From Strigops habroptila (taxonomy: Eukaryota; Chordata; Aves; Psittaciformes; Psittacidae), in assembly GCF_004027225.2 (NCBI RefSeq), contig NC_044290.2:4108906-4172905 (forward strand): 64,000 nucleotides of DNA. Reading direction: 5' to 3'. A program made the position numbers and the translations under genes. How positions within the stretch are numbered: the first letter of the stretch is position 1; each line of letters begins with the position of its first letter. The notes under the pieces were generated by a model. That model was not told where the DNA came from. It saw only the letters and a list, made by a program, of their open reading frames with translations, and did not search any database. Positions 38,602 through 49,631 of this stretch are shown here, one piece after another.

Positions 38602-41600
38602 TGGACTCCTATAAATGCTTCTCCTCTAAGAACAAAGTGTTGCAATTTCAATCACATGAAATACCTCTGGATCATCTATTTTATTTTTCTTGACCTTGCT
38701 AAACATGGCATGTTTAATAGAGCTGTAGTCAAATTGCCTGGATTCCAACTTCTAGGTTTTGGACTTCTGATAGAGAAGGGATTCATCCTTACATTTAGTA
38801 AATCACTAAAGCACAAACACAAGGGTAACTTCTGCTGCTCATTTCTTATTCAAAGAATGGCCTTTGAAGAGAAAGACTTCATGATAGCACCCTATGGTGT
38901 GTGATATTAACACTCATAAAGCTTAGGAACCAAGAAATGAAACATCATTACTGAACTATACAGTGTAGCACAGCTGAACCTGCAGTTAATTTGGTATTTT
39001 GTTTTACTTTATCTGTTACATTATCTGAATTTCATCAAGTAACTGGTTGAAGCTGATTTTAATTTGCTCCCTCTTTATGCCTTCAGCTCAAATATCATGA
39101 AATACTGGCCTGCACATGTATAACAAAAAATAAAGTCCTGTGCAGCAAGCAAAGCACAAGTTTCACACCACATGTGTTCACTTATATGTATTTTATACTG
39201 GGGATAAAGGCTTAGATGCCAATTCTCAATATTGACAGTGCTTTACAACACACTGTGGAGCACTGTAACACATTTGTTTAGCTCTCTCTGTACCCCCAAC
39301 ACTCCTCAATCCTTTCAATGGTCCAGCTAGTGCAGTGACCATTACTATCCTCAGTAGCAGAGCCCCCCAACAAGACAGTGTATTCTGTATAAAGTAACTC
39401 ATGTAAGCACCATGTTAAGTGCAGCTCCAACCTGCACCTCCCAGGTACCTAGCTTTATGGGTCCAATTAGAATATAATTTCATTTAATGCCATCAGAAAT
39501 CTACCACCAAGCACCACTGCATTACAAAACCGGAGCCTGGCAGACACCCTTCCATGGAAAATAAGACAGAAAGCAAGGGAGCCTTCAGAGTTCTACAAAG
39601 TAGTGAGGAGCTATTGAGCTATTTTCTACATATTTCTATCATAATTGGAACAGAGCCTCCTTTTTCTACCATTTCTCCCTGCAATAATCTTACCAGTCCC
39701 AGGTGCAATTTGTGGTTAGTATTACAAATCAGGAAGAATTGCTGTCCCACAACTCATGAACTTTACATAGCTGGTTGATGCTGCGGCTGCTCATGTCAGC
39801 TCCATTTATTCTTCTCTAGGACTGACAGCTACTCCTGTGGATTTTTAAAAATCATTCTCAACTTTCAGTTGTTACTGATTTAACATCAAGATGTGCTCCA
39901 GTTTCACTGGTTGGAGCAGAACTAAAACTAGGAATACCAAGAGATTATCACGATCTAGACAAGCTGGAGGATGCAGATTGAATGCAGAGAAAGATCTGGC
40001 TCTCTCCACTCAGTGGGGAAGAAAAAAAGTCCACTGTTTCATGATACAAGATGGATTACTAAACATATGCTTTAAACACAGTTTTCACACCTTGTGTTAA
40101 TGTTGTGTGACTTCTAAAAGTCTTACTTTTCATGTCATTGCACTTTCTGTCACTTTGCTGCATTTTCTCAGCTTTTAGTAGTGAATTCCTCCAAACATTT
40201 TATTTTTTTAAAAGAGCACAATACAAGATATGAAAAAGTCCCATCATTTACCTTAGAGTACTGCACTTATTCTGATTACAGGATCTGAGTCTTGTGATGT
40301 CTAACCACTGCAATAAAGCTACACTTAACCTCAGTAAATGTACACACAGACACACTGAAGCCCATTTCTGCACTATGAAACAGCTAAAAGCATTCTTAAT
40401 GTCTGCTTTTCCTTACCTGAACAGAACTACTAGTGGCTTAGACTTTGGGCATACACTTTTTTCCTACTCAAAATGAAGAATAATCCAACTTCACAAGTTC
40501 CCAAATAGCTTAAACCCTCATCTCAAATATTTTTACACTTTGAGAAACACATACTTCTGACAGCTGTGAAAATATGCTAAGTTTGATATTCAATGAAGAG
40601 CTGCATTTTACTCACCAATGCACATAATTCATTTTGTGCCATAGATTACTTTCTTCCACAGACACACAGAAGTGATTGCAACCTTTCCTTCTACCCTTAT
40701 ATAATAAACAACTTATATGAAAAACTCCCTTGTGAGTGAAGATGAGTGCAAAGCTGACCTTAAAAACAAGAATGCTCATGCAAATAAGGAAGACAACTGG
40801 TACTGAGAATCCATTCCAACTGCAGAGTTTCACCTACACTTTATGATAAAGTGAAGTCTGATCTGTCTAATATCACCAGTCCCCAAGTTCACACAACACT
40901 CTCCAAAATTATGACGTTTCAAATATGGTTTACACCAACAGATTTAGTAGCAACAGGAAGTATACTTATTTTAGCACTGGAAAAGGAATGCCTTGATGTC
41001 TGCCATTTATTCTTAATCCTCCTGTATCTATTGAAGATTCCTGAAACAGGTTGCAGGCCAGCAAAGGAAAACTAATGTTGTAAGGGTGTGGGTTTCATTT
41101 TGAAGTACCTCATTCTAAATGTTGCTGTATTTCCTTTAGTCTCTTGAACAGAACTACCCCTGGTACAAAGGATGGGAAAAAAATGCCAGTACATCAGTTT
41201 TGGAAATAGAATTTGCCTAGACATTTAGAAGCAACAGATACTACTTTAGAACTGTTTCTGTATCCAAAAGAAAGTTTTCTTTTCAAAATAGTATTACACT
41301 TGGCAGTAAGAATTCTCTTACTCATGGTACAGTGAGTTTCTTGCAGCAGGCAGAGGTCCTGACTTAAGTCAAAAGACACATATATACTTCTGAAGCCCAT
41401 CAGGACACAAGAAAGATGAGTTTCTTAACGTCACATTTGGTTATGAATTAGACAAAGGTCTGTACATGTGATTTGGCACCACTGCGGTGACTTGTTCATG
41501 TCCATTAAAAAGGAAAAAAAACCCAAAAAACCTCAAGAGCCTCTAGGTTAATAAATCATCATTCCTTCTTAAAGCTAGAGGCATTCGTTAATAATTGAAC

Positions 41601-44088
41601 TAGCCAATATTATAGACCATGCTACAAATTATATTGAGAGTCTTTCACTAGACTATCCACAAGTGATGTATACTTAGAGAAGTGATAAGCATTTTAAATC
41701 AAGCTCCACTTATTACGAAACAGTTCTCCCTGTCCCTAACTGTCTGGCTAAGACAGATACTTAAACAGTAAGTCCTGGGAAAGCATTTCAAGCAGCAGTG
41801 GGACTTGCCCAGGCAGCATTCCCAAACACAGGAAATCCCACAGTGTTTTATTTTTAATTGTCTTGTCTTGAATTTCAAATCACTGCTTTTCTGCTCTGCT
41901 GCATCAGTAACAATGCCTTTCTGTTCCCTACTGTCAAGCCTGACACTAACAAATTCCTGCTCTCAGAAAAAGAAATGTGCTCATTTTGGTACACAGTATC
42001 AGGGTCCCAAAATACAGATTAACTTTCAGACAATAAGAAGTACCAGGTTTTAGCACTGAAATGGCATTAGCAATACAGAGAAGGTAAATTAGATGTCAAA
42101 CACTAAAACCAAACCACCAATTATGACAGACATCTCTAAAAAAGCCTGAATCTCCTAAATGAGAAACAACAGCTTGCCAAGACATGGTTTTGAAGTTTGG
42201 CTTGGAGTGACAAGCACAAAGCATAAAGCAAAACAACCCAAACAAAAAAGAACAGAGGGAAGAAGAGAAAGCACACTGCAAAGGAACATTCTGAACATGA
42301 AAAATACATCAACTTGTACCAGCAACAGAAAACACCCTGGGGTCATTCCCTCCTTCACATTCTCTCACAAGCCACATTTTATTAGCAAGAGAAAAAACTA
42401 AGTGCACTTGCCTTCTCACTGTGCTTCACCCCTACAGCTTTGCTCCTTTGCTCAGAGGATGCTGATAATTTAGAGTACACCATAGGCAGTGACACCTGGG
42501 ACCCCTGAAAACTGCGTTTAGACTGAGGAGTGTGTTAGAAAGGTGTAACTAGTCTTAAACTTATCTCTTGTATACATGTAGAACACTCGGTCTTTCACAG
42601 GCCATTCCCTACCAGCTTTGCCTTGTTTTAAAAGGTGTTTAACCACTTCTGTGGCACATGTACTGGCAATAGAGCAGCCTGTAAAAGGGAATGACCAAAA
42701 CCAGGTGCTGCTAAAAATCCTTCTGTACTTCATCTGCTCTCCCTTCCTCCTCAGAAACATCATCAAAAGAAACGCTTTGCAGCAGAGCCTGAAAATTAAC
42801 CAGATGGGGCTGTGTGGAAGCAATTTCACAGTTGCAGACTTCTTGAAATTAAGTCAGGGGCACACAGCATACAGAACTGGAGTGAGTGTTCCTCCCCTGT
42901 GCAAGGTGTCCTCCTGGCTACCTAGAATTCAACTAGGATTTCTACAGCTATAAAAACATGTTCATCTTAGAATTGTATCTGGAAATAAAATCGTTTCATG
43001 TGTTCCCTTTTAAAATCATTTTGCATGATACTTTCAGTTTAGGGTTCATTTACAATCACAAACCCCAAAACAATCAAATCTACAATTCTTGATACCAAAC
43101 CCAGAATGCAGATAACCTCAAAGTTTATCTAAGCCAGCATTACTGCTGGTAGGTGGATCACTTTATCCATGAGTCAAAACCAAAATCCACCCCCGTTTGC
43201 AGGCAGCAATAGTCGGTAGTCAGTTCTGCTTGGGATGATGCCTGTCAGCAGACAATTACTGAGGCTGTCCTTAAATTTCCATCTTTTCTCTCTTTACAAA
43301 AAAACCCCACAAAAAAAACCAAAACCAGACAGAACACAGTAGGAATATAAAGTTGGCCTGGATTTTTTTTTCCCCTGCAAAAGTGTGACTGGTCTTGCAT
43401 TATAAAACATTACATTGCTGTAAGCTCAGTACTCACCTGCCAGACAGCGAATTGAGGCTGAGCTATTTCTTCCTAGGCATCCTGCCCCAAAGTAATTCAA
43501 GTTTCAAATGAACCACTTACTAAAAATAAAAAAGTCTTAAACCAGCCTTAAAGGCTTTTTTCTTTTTGTTTTGTTTTGGGTTTTTTTTTAAGCTATAAAA
43601 GCTTAAAAACCATCAGAACACTCATCCCTGTTAGATCTACTGAAAGCAGAATTGGACTTGGTTATAATCAAGTTACTATGGTTCATGCTACTGCAGGTTA
43701 ACAGAGCTATAGTAATCAATCACCTTCACACCCAGCCCACAGCAACTACAGGTTGCTGAGCCCCGCCATGAACAACAAAGGAATTTCAAGCCATTCTAAA
43801 TGGCTTTATTTTGGATTTGCTGTAGTCACATAGTTATCTTTGCTCTTGACACAGCGACCTGCTAAGCTGTCATAACTGGATTGCAGTTGTAAGCTCCACA
43901 GCTTTGAAGGAAGTCACTTTGTGTAGCTTAACTCCAGATATTTCAAACCGTGGCCACATTTTAACCTTTAACTTTTCTGCATCATCAAACTGAAGACAAA
44001 ATGTTACATTATTCCACAGTTATTGCTGATACAAAACCAAGTCTCATTACAACCACCAGCACACCCAGTTAGTAACTGGCACTCTTTG

Positions 44089-44106
44089 GCCCGCCTCAAT
44101 GCGGGC
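44089..44106 (-). other. OGFOD3: GC stem-loop beside an OGFOD3 5' splice site
   Basis: The sequences GCCCGC and GCGGGC form a perfect 6-bp inverted repeat around a 6-base loop, in otherwise AT-rich intron DNA. On the transcript it begins about 17 bases after the donor of the exon that ends at 44123. It could fold in pre-mRNA close to the U1 snRNA site. A function is only inferred. Confidence 0.5.
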
Positions 44107-44122
44107 AAACCAAGACTCTTAC

Positions 44123-44246
44123 CTGCTTGGGGCTCTATGGTCTTGTTGGAACCTGCATCCATGAAGACAAACCGGCCACCACCAAAGTCTTCACTGTAGT
44201 CAGAGAGATAGAGCAGTGAAGTATAGTCAAAAGAGCCGTAAGTTAC
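44123..44246 (-). CDS. OGFOD3: OGFOD3 coding exon (core of oxygenase domain)
   Basis: The exon lies between the acceptor 'actcctag' and the donor 'CAG|gtaaga', starts in phase 0 and ends in phase 1. It codes for 41 residues (VTYGSFDYTSLLYLSDYSED, then FGGGRFVFMDAGSNKTIEPQA) and the first base of the next Gly. The FGGGRF and TSLLYL stretches are hallmark strands of the double-stranded beta-helix between the HxD motif and the distal His. NKT is a potential N-glycosylation site, in line with a lumenal location. Compared with the human protein I recall, differences are few and conservative. Confidence 0.94.
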
Positions 44247-44400
44247 CTAGGAGTAAGACAACATTACCAGAAGTTACCAAATTCTACTCATCTCTGCAAA
44301 GCACAAATAAACAGATGGATCTGATGGGGTTTTCTAATTTTCCATTTTTCATATACTTAATAAAAAGGTCTGAAAGCTGAGAACATTCTTTTCTAGAAGT

Positions 44401-44500
44401 TATATATATTAGTCTCTTATTATATATATTAGTCTCTTATATATTATATATATGTAATTAGTCTCTTATATATATTATATATATTAGTCTCTTATATTTA
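44401..44500 (+). repeat. Four-copy AT-rich tandem array
   Basis: The 12-mer 'attagtctctta' occurs at 44408-44419, 44428-44439, 44457-44468 and 44483-44494, separated by alternating TA stretches of 8-17 bases. Spacing is thus 20, 29 and 26 bases. The array lies about 155 bases upstream, on the transcript, of the acceptor at 44247. The self-complementary TA spacers could form cruciforms or hairpins. Confidence 0.9.
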
Positions 44501-47040
44501 CACACTGCATACAAGACTAGCATGTTATGTTTATTATTTCTATTATTAGTTTCCATAATTAAAGTGCTCCTATTAATTTCTACCATCTTAAGTCCACTAA
44601 AGTTAGTAAAATACACACAGGGTCAAAAGCTACACTTCTGCATTGCATCAAAAAAACAGAAGGGCTCAGATCTGTTTATACTATTTCAAGATAAATTTCA
44701 TCATAAGGTTAATGAGACCCAAGAACAGCCTTTGAGTAATTGATTCCACCCACTAACTAGTCATGGTTATAGGTTCCTGGAAACCTCACCTTTTACTCTT
44801 TCACCAGCTACCATGCAGGAGCTTCATGGTAACAGTGAATCAGACTGCCCAAGTAATCACACACTTGTTAGAGGAACTTCTACTCTTTCCCATACAGGTT
44901 TGGTTTGAAAACCTTCAAATGTGACAAAACACCCCATTTTTAAGTATAAGGTAATTTTCTTTCCATTTTTGCTCAATACGTATGTTGAAGATGGAGAAAA
45001 GAAACACTATGTTTAAATGATCGGAGTGAAGCTATATAAATATTTAACACTGAGTTTAGCTGATTCTGAAAATATTTCCTTTTCATATCTACATGTCACC
45101 AACAATTACAAATATACTTAAAAAGCAATGGCTGTATTCTCCAATTTCTTTACAGCGTATGACAACTCAAGCTCTGCATTACACTGTCAAACAGTGAAAT
45201 GTGCAGCATGGTAGTACTGTATAAATACACAGCATTGGCAGAATGTTTTGACTGACCTGGTGACTGTTAGAGGTAGGTGCTACTTCCAAACTTAGAAGTT
45301 TCCTAAATATTTTCAATTTCGTTTTAAGTTACATTCATTAGTGCCAGTTAAATTTTGGCTCAACAGCAGTTGTACTTATTATTCGGTAAGGGCAATGACT
45401 AAAGAGAACATAGCAGCAGATGGGATAGGAAGACATTTTCATTCTTACTCATTTTATTCTTTTGACCATAAGGGCTTAAAGGAAAAAAGCCAAATGTGGT
45501 GATATGCTGTGCTGCACAGTTTGAATCACGAGAATAAGAAATGCTTTTGTGATCCCATCCTCCCCATATTTACCCAAACCTTAGAAGCAATACAAGGCAA
45601 TAAATGGGAAGTAATGAGCATGTGGTGCTGCAGCACCTCAAAACAGCCATTCTACAGCCCTCCTCATGTGATCAGCTTTGCAAAGCTATTTTCACCTTCA
45701 CTGATTTGGTGATAAAACTTCCAGTCAGTTTAAGTCTTTCAGCCAGTGAAGGCACTAGCAAAGCGAAGAAGTTTATTCAACTCATACTTGCAAGTCTAAT
45801 GCATTACAATTGCTTTTATGAACTCTTCAGTGGTGCAGCAATCTTTGCTCTATCAGTGCACTCTCCATCCTCTCCAAGGTGGCTGCACCAATTTTGAACT
45901 TTAACGAACCAACTACAAACCACTGTAGCCATACCAAACACATCTGACTTCTACAGATGACTAATTTGGGAACCAAGCATGCAATGGAAAATGGCTTTTC
46001 TGTTCCTGTTCTTGTTCATTACTAACTCAGAAGGTAGCCAAGCCTGAGAAATGCAACACTATGAAAAGGAGGTACTAAATTATACTCAGTTATTTCAAAT
46101 GCTAGAAGTCCCCTACATATTTCAAATGTATTTGTTACCCTGGTAATGATTTCCAGTGCCAGAAAGGTTAATAATTGAACCAGAGTTCAAACTGTGAGAA
46201 AAGCCATCATTAAAAGCAGCCATACAGGCACACTGCAACAAATCAAATTTCTATAGCTCCTTAGGAACAATTCAATAGGAAAAAATGTAGGCATTTTCAT
46301 TCAGCCTGATACTTCATACAGTTTAGTGTGCTCTTTTTGAGCACCCTTTACCCAATTAAGTCAAACATAGCTAATATTTAATGGTAGATGTTCATAATAT
46401 TTATACAATACTTCTTTAAAGACTATTATTATAAGCACAGCTAATTGTTAGAATTAGCCAGCCACATTTTGCAGTACAACACCCTTGGGTTTTTGAGGGA
46501 CACAAGTTTATACGCAACTACACAGTTGTAGGAATATACAATGGGCTTGTAGTTACTGAGAAAAATATGCAGAACAGCATCCTCTGCTTTCCACTGCAGA
46601 AGAATACACAAACACGTATTCACTTTCTAATCAGCATAGGTCTAGCATGGTATCTTGCAGAAATAAGTCAAAACTACTCTTCCTGTGAGCCTCTACCTAT
46701 CTCTGTGCAGATAATCACAAAAATAGCCTTGATGCTACTTTCAATCTGCTATATATTGGTACTATCTATTTAGTAGACAGTGTAAGACACGAGAGAGCAT
46801 GTCTCAATTACGAGGGGCTGTAGGTGAACCAAGATAACAGGTTTGAGCACACACGAGAATGTTTCCTCAGATTTTAAAGACAATGCTGTCCTAAGGCAGA
46901 AGTAAGATACTTTTATGTATTTCATTAAATGTCTAACAACATGTGGTAAAGAAAGAGAGTGAAAAGTCTGCTAGAGCAGATAGCAACTGCTATCAGTGAT
47001 AGCCTCAACAGCCAGAAGAGGGAGAGCTGCTAGAAAAGTT

Positions 47041-47240
47041 TGGGAGATGGAGAGCATATCACAGCTAGGGAGACTTGAAGGTTTGGCCTGTTCAGCTTAA
47101 GAGAAAGAAAGGCTGAGAAGGGACATGACTGCTACCTATAAATACATGGGGATGGGAGGAGATGGACGTGGGAGAAGGGGAAAAAATAGCTATAAACTGA
47201 TCATGAACAAGTTCAGGCTAAAAAAGAAGAAAATTCAATA
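47041..47240 (+). mobile_element. Old, diverged CR1-type LINE segment
   Basis: Blocks such as 'cctgttcagcttaagag', 'aaaggctgagaagggacatg', 'ctgctacctataaatacatg' and 'ctataaactgatcatgaac' with 'aagttcaggcta' follow the order of the internal 3' part of an ancient amniote CR1 consensus. Many substitutions and gaps are present. A further piece may lie at about 47281-47340. Borders are approximate. Confidence 0.65.
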
Positions 47241-48086
47241 AAAACAAACCAAAACTGATCTTATGGCACATGATATTGACAATTCTATGAAGGATGACAG
47301 GATCCTCGCCCAGGCAGGGGACTGCAGGAATCTTCAAGTCCCACATCACTTCTATTAGAGAACATTCTAAGACTATACTGCTGTCAGAGTTGAGCATGCA
47401 ACAGCAATTCCATTATAAATCAGACATTTGAAAGGCTCAGCTCCAAACAAATTCCATCCAGGATGAAACTCCACATCTTCAGCCAACACTCTTTAGTTGA
47501 TTTAGATGCTTATAAATTCAACAAGATTACATGAGTCATATGGGTGATTTCAGGGTTTCCATTCCTATGTAACTAAAACCCAAATGAGTTTTAGGGAAAG
47601 AAAAAAAGAAACAAAAAAGAAAAAAGCAAAGCCTTATACAGACACAATAGATCTGTGCTACTCCATTATGCAGTTAAAATCTTCCAAACCAAGGATATTC
47701 AGATCGAGAAATATAACTGCAATAGACTCAGCAATACAGGGAATAAAGCGAGGGGTATTCATGCGCTTCAAGAAGCCTACATCTTTGAACCAACAGCATC
47801 AGACTTTGAAGTAAAAAATGTGTCAGATTCTTTTTTCAAAGGCTGAATTTTACCTTTCTTTTGGAAAGAGGCAGGGAAAAAAAAAAATCTGAAGTCTTCT
47901 AGGAACAACTTTCACCTTAATTATTATGCAGAAATACATAAAGCAATTTGTTCTATTCCAAGGAAAAAGGATAAATAGTGTTACATCACAAAAACGTCCA
48001 ACAAACCGGCAAAATATTCAACATGCTGAGTTTTATTCATCTTTCTTCAGCTTCCTAGAATTCATACTTGATTTGGAGTAGAGGGC

Positions 48087-48237
48087 AAGATGCTCCATCC
48101 CTGGCAGTGTTCAAGGCCAGACTGGACAGAGCCTTGGGTGACATGGTCTAGGGCGAGGTATCCCTAGACACCTTGGTGGGTTGGAACTAGATGATCTTAA
48201 GGTCCTTTCCAACCCAAACCATTCTACAATTCTGTGA
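48087..48237 (+). mobile_element. CR1 LINE 3'-end fragment
   Basis: Contains 'aagatgctccatccctggca', 'gtgttcaaggccagactgga', 'ttggaactagatgatctta', 'ggtcctttccaacccaaacc' and the end repeat 'attctacaattctgtga'. This is a well-preserved CR1 3' tail, longer than the other copies here, and antisense to OGFOD3. Confidence 0.95.
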
Positions 48238-49477
48238 AAATTATCTGCACCTCAAAACCATCCCTACTACCTCTGGTCCTAGGTCCACTTCAATTGTTAC
48301 ATCATGGCTTTTTACACTAGCAGCATCCAGAAGCTGGTCTCCTCTTTGTTCTATCAGTGACTGCAAATTCCACCCTGCATTACCTTCTTTCAAACAGTGG
48401 CTGTCTCGAGTATTATTGTCACCACATTTTCTAAGTTTAAGCTGCTTCTGCCTATATGACGAGAAAGGGCGCAGGAGCTTACACTAATGTATTGAGCAAC
48501 AACAGACATGATACTTCCCTCCGAGTGACTTTTTCCAGGAAATATTTTAAAGTCAAGGAATATTTCTCCGATTTTTCATCCTAGATGTCTCAGGTCATAG
48601 ATTTCAAGGTACACTGCCCACACACAGACTCTAGCACTGAAGCATTACTTAGATTTTGATAGGTTTACGGGATAACTTTCATTTGTTTGCATCTTTAATG
48701 ATCCATGACTCTACAGTGATTCAAATGTTTAAATTCTGAAGATGTGAACTGTGGGTATTCTGGTGTGGGGATTTTTGTTTGTTTGGGGATTTATTTTTTA
48801 TTTGATTTTTCCATTGTTAGTTTGTACTCTGCTAGGCTGCACAGAACCTCTGAACTCAGTTAACTTCAGAAACAAACTCAGTTCCAATCCCCATTGAGAA
48901 ATGTGAAGTATTAAGCTATGAGCTTTACAGATAGAAGACTGAATTAAAAGGAAGTCACAATGCTTCCATTCTAAGAACAATTAAACATTGAATTATTGAA
49001 AGAGGGTATCATACCCCATTAAAGTACATGCAGTAAAAAAGCTTCAATTCACATATAACTGAAATATGTGTGTTAAGAATTTATCAAGAGGCTCAGATCA
49101 ACAACAGCAACCAACTGACCACTTTAAAATAGATCCTACTAGACCTGGCTGAAAGAGCAACTGGAAACACAGGTTTGATGGAACTGAAACACTCTGTAGG
49201 TGCAGGTCAATTTAATCAATGTTTCTGACAAGACAGATTCTCAAGTAGTCATTCACACAATTTAGTAAATCTAGCAGAGCTAACTTAAAGAAAATAAAAA
49301 GGAATATAATGGCATGTGTTTCTAAAACTTACTTATCCTTCCACTAAGTTCATCCCCCAAAAGATTTTTTTACAAGCACCAGTTTTCAAACATGTTTGAT
49401 TGTTTAATATAAAATGGCTTCAAAGTGATCTAATAATAACAGAAGACATTTGCAACCCATCTCAGCCTCCTACTTAC

Positions 49478-49631
49478 CTTGTCAACGTGTGGGTGCCAGT
49501 ATTCATCATGTGTTGTCTTGGCTTCTGTGTTGTTTATTCTCGAGAAGAACGTTGGCTTAGTCAGGTACATGGAAGAAGAGTTGATACCAAATGCCTGCGC
49601 AATCCTTTGTTGAATTCTCTGTCTCACATCT
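49478..49631 (-). CDS. OGFOD3: OGFOD3 coding exon with the HxD iron-binding motif
   Basis: The exon is bounded by the acceptor 'gttctttgcag' and the donor 'AAG|gtaagt'; it starts by completing an Arg codon (phase 2) and ends in phase 0. It codes for 51 full residues, DVRQRIQQRIAQAFGINSSS, then MYLTKPTFFSRINNTEA and KTTHDEYWHPHVDK. The H-V-D near its end (codons 49487-49489 to 49481-49483) is the HxD pair of Fe(II) ligands of the family. The sequons NSS and NNT are predicted glycosylation sites; the second corresponds to one in the human protein. This is the most highly conserved exon of the set. Confidence 0.95.

Larger units (their letters stand above)
31402..44122 (-). other. OGFOD3: OGFOD3 intron (12.7 kb)
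   Basis: Begins gtaagagtc and ends tttacag on the - strand. It contains two CR1 fragments in opposite orientation (36632-36700 and 36851-36912), a (TAG)4 run (33108-33119), a 14-bp tandem duplication (38574-38601), A/C-rich low-complexity tracts (about 41512-41529 and 43298-43326) and a T/G-rich tract (about 43558-43592). No embedded gene on either strand is recognisable. Confidence 0.85.
44247..49477 (-). other. OGFOD3: OGFOD3 intron (5.2 kb)
   Basis: GT-AG intron between the HxD exon and the FGGGRF exon. It holds the AT-rich tandem array at 44401-44500, an old CR1 segment (about 47041-47240), a clear CR1 tail (48087-48237) and a purine-rich tract at about 47588-47625. No embedded gene is recognisable. 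Confidence 0.85.
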
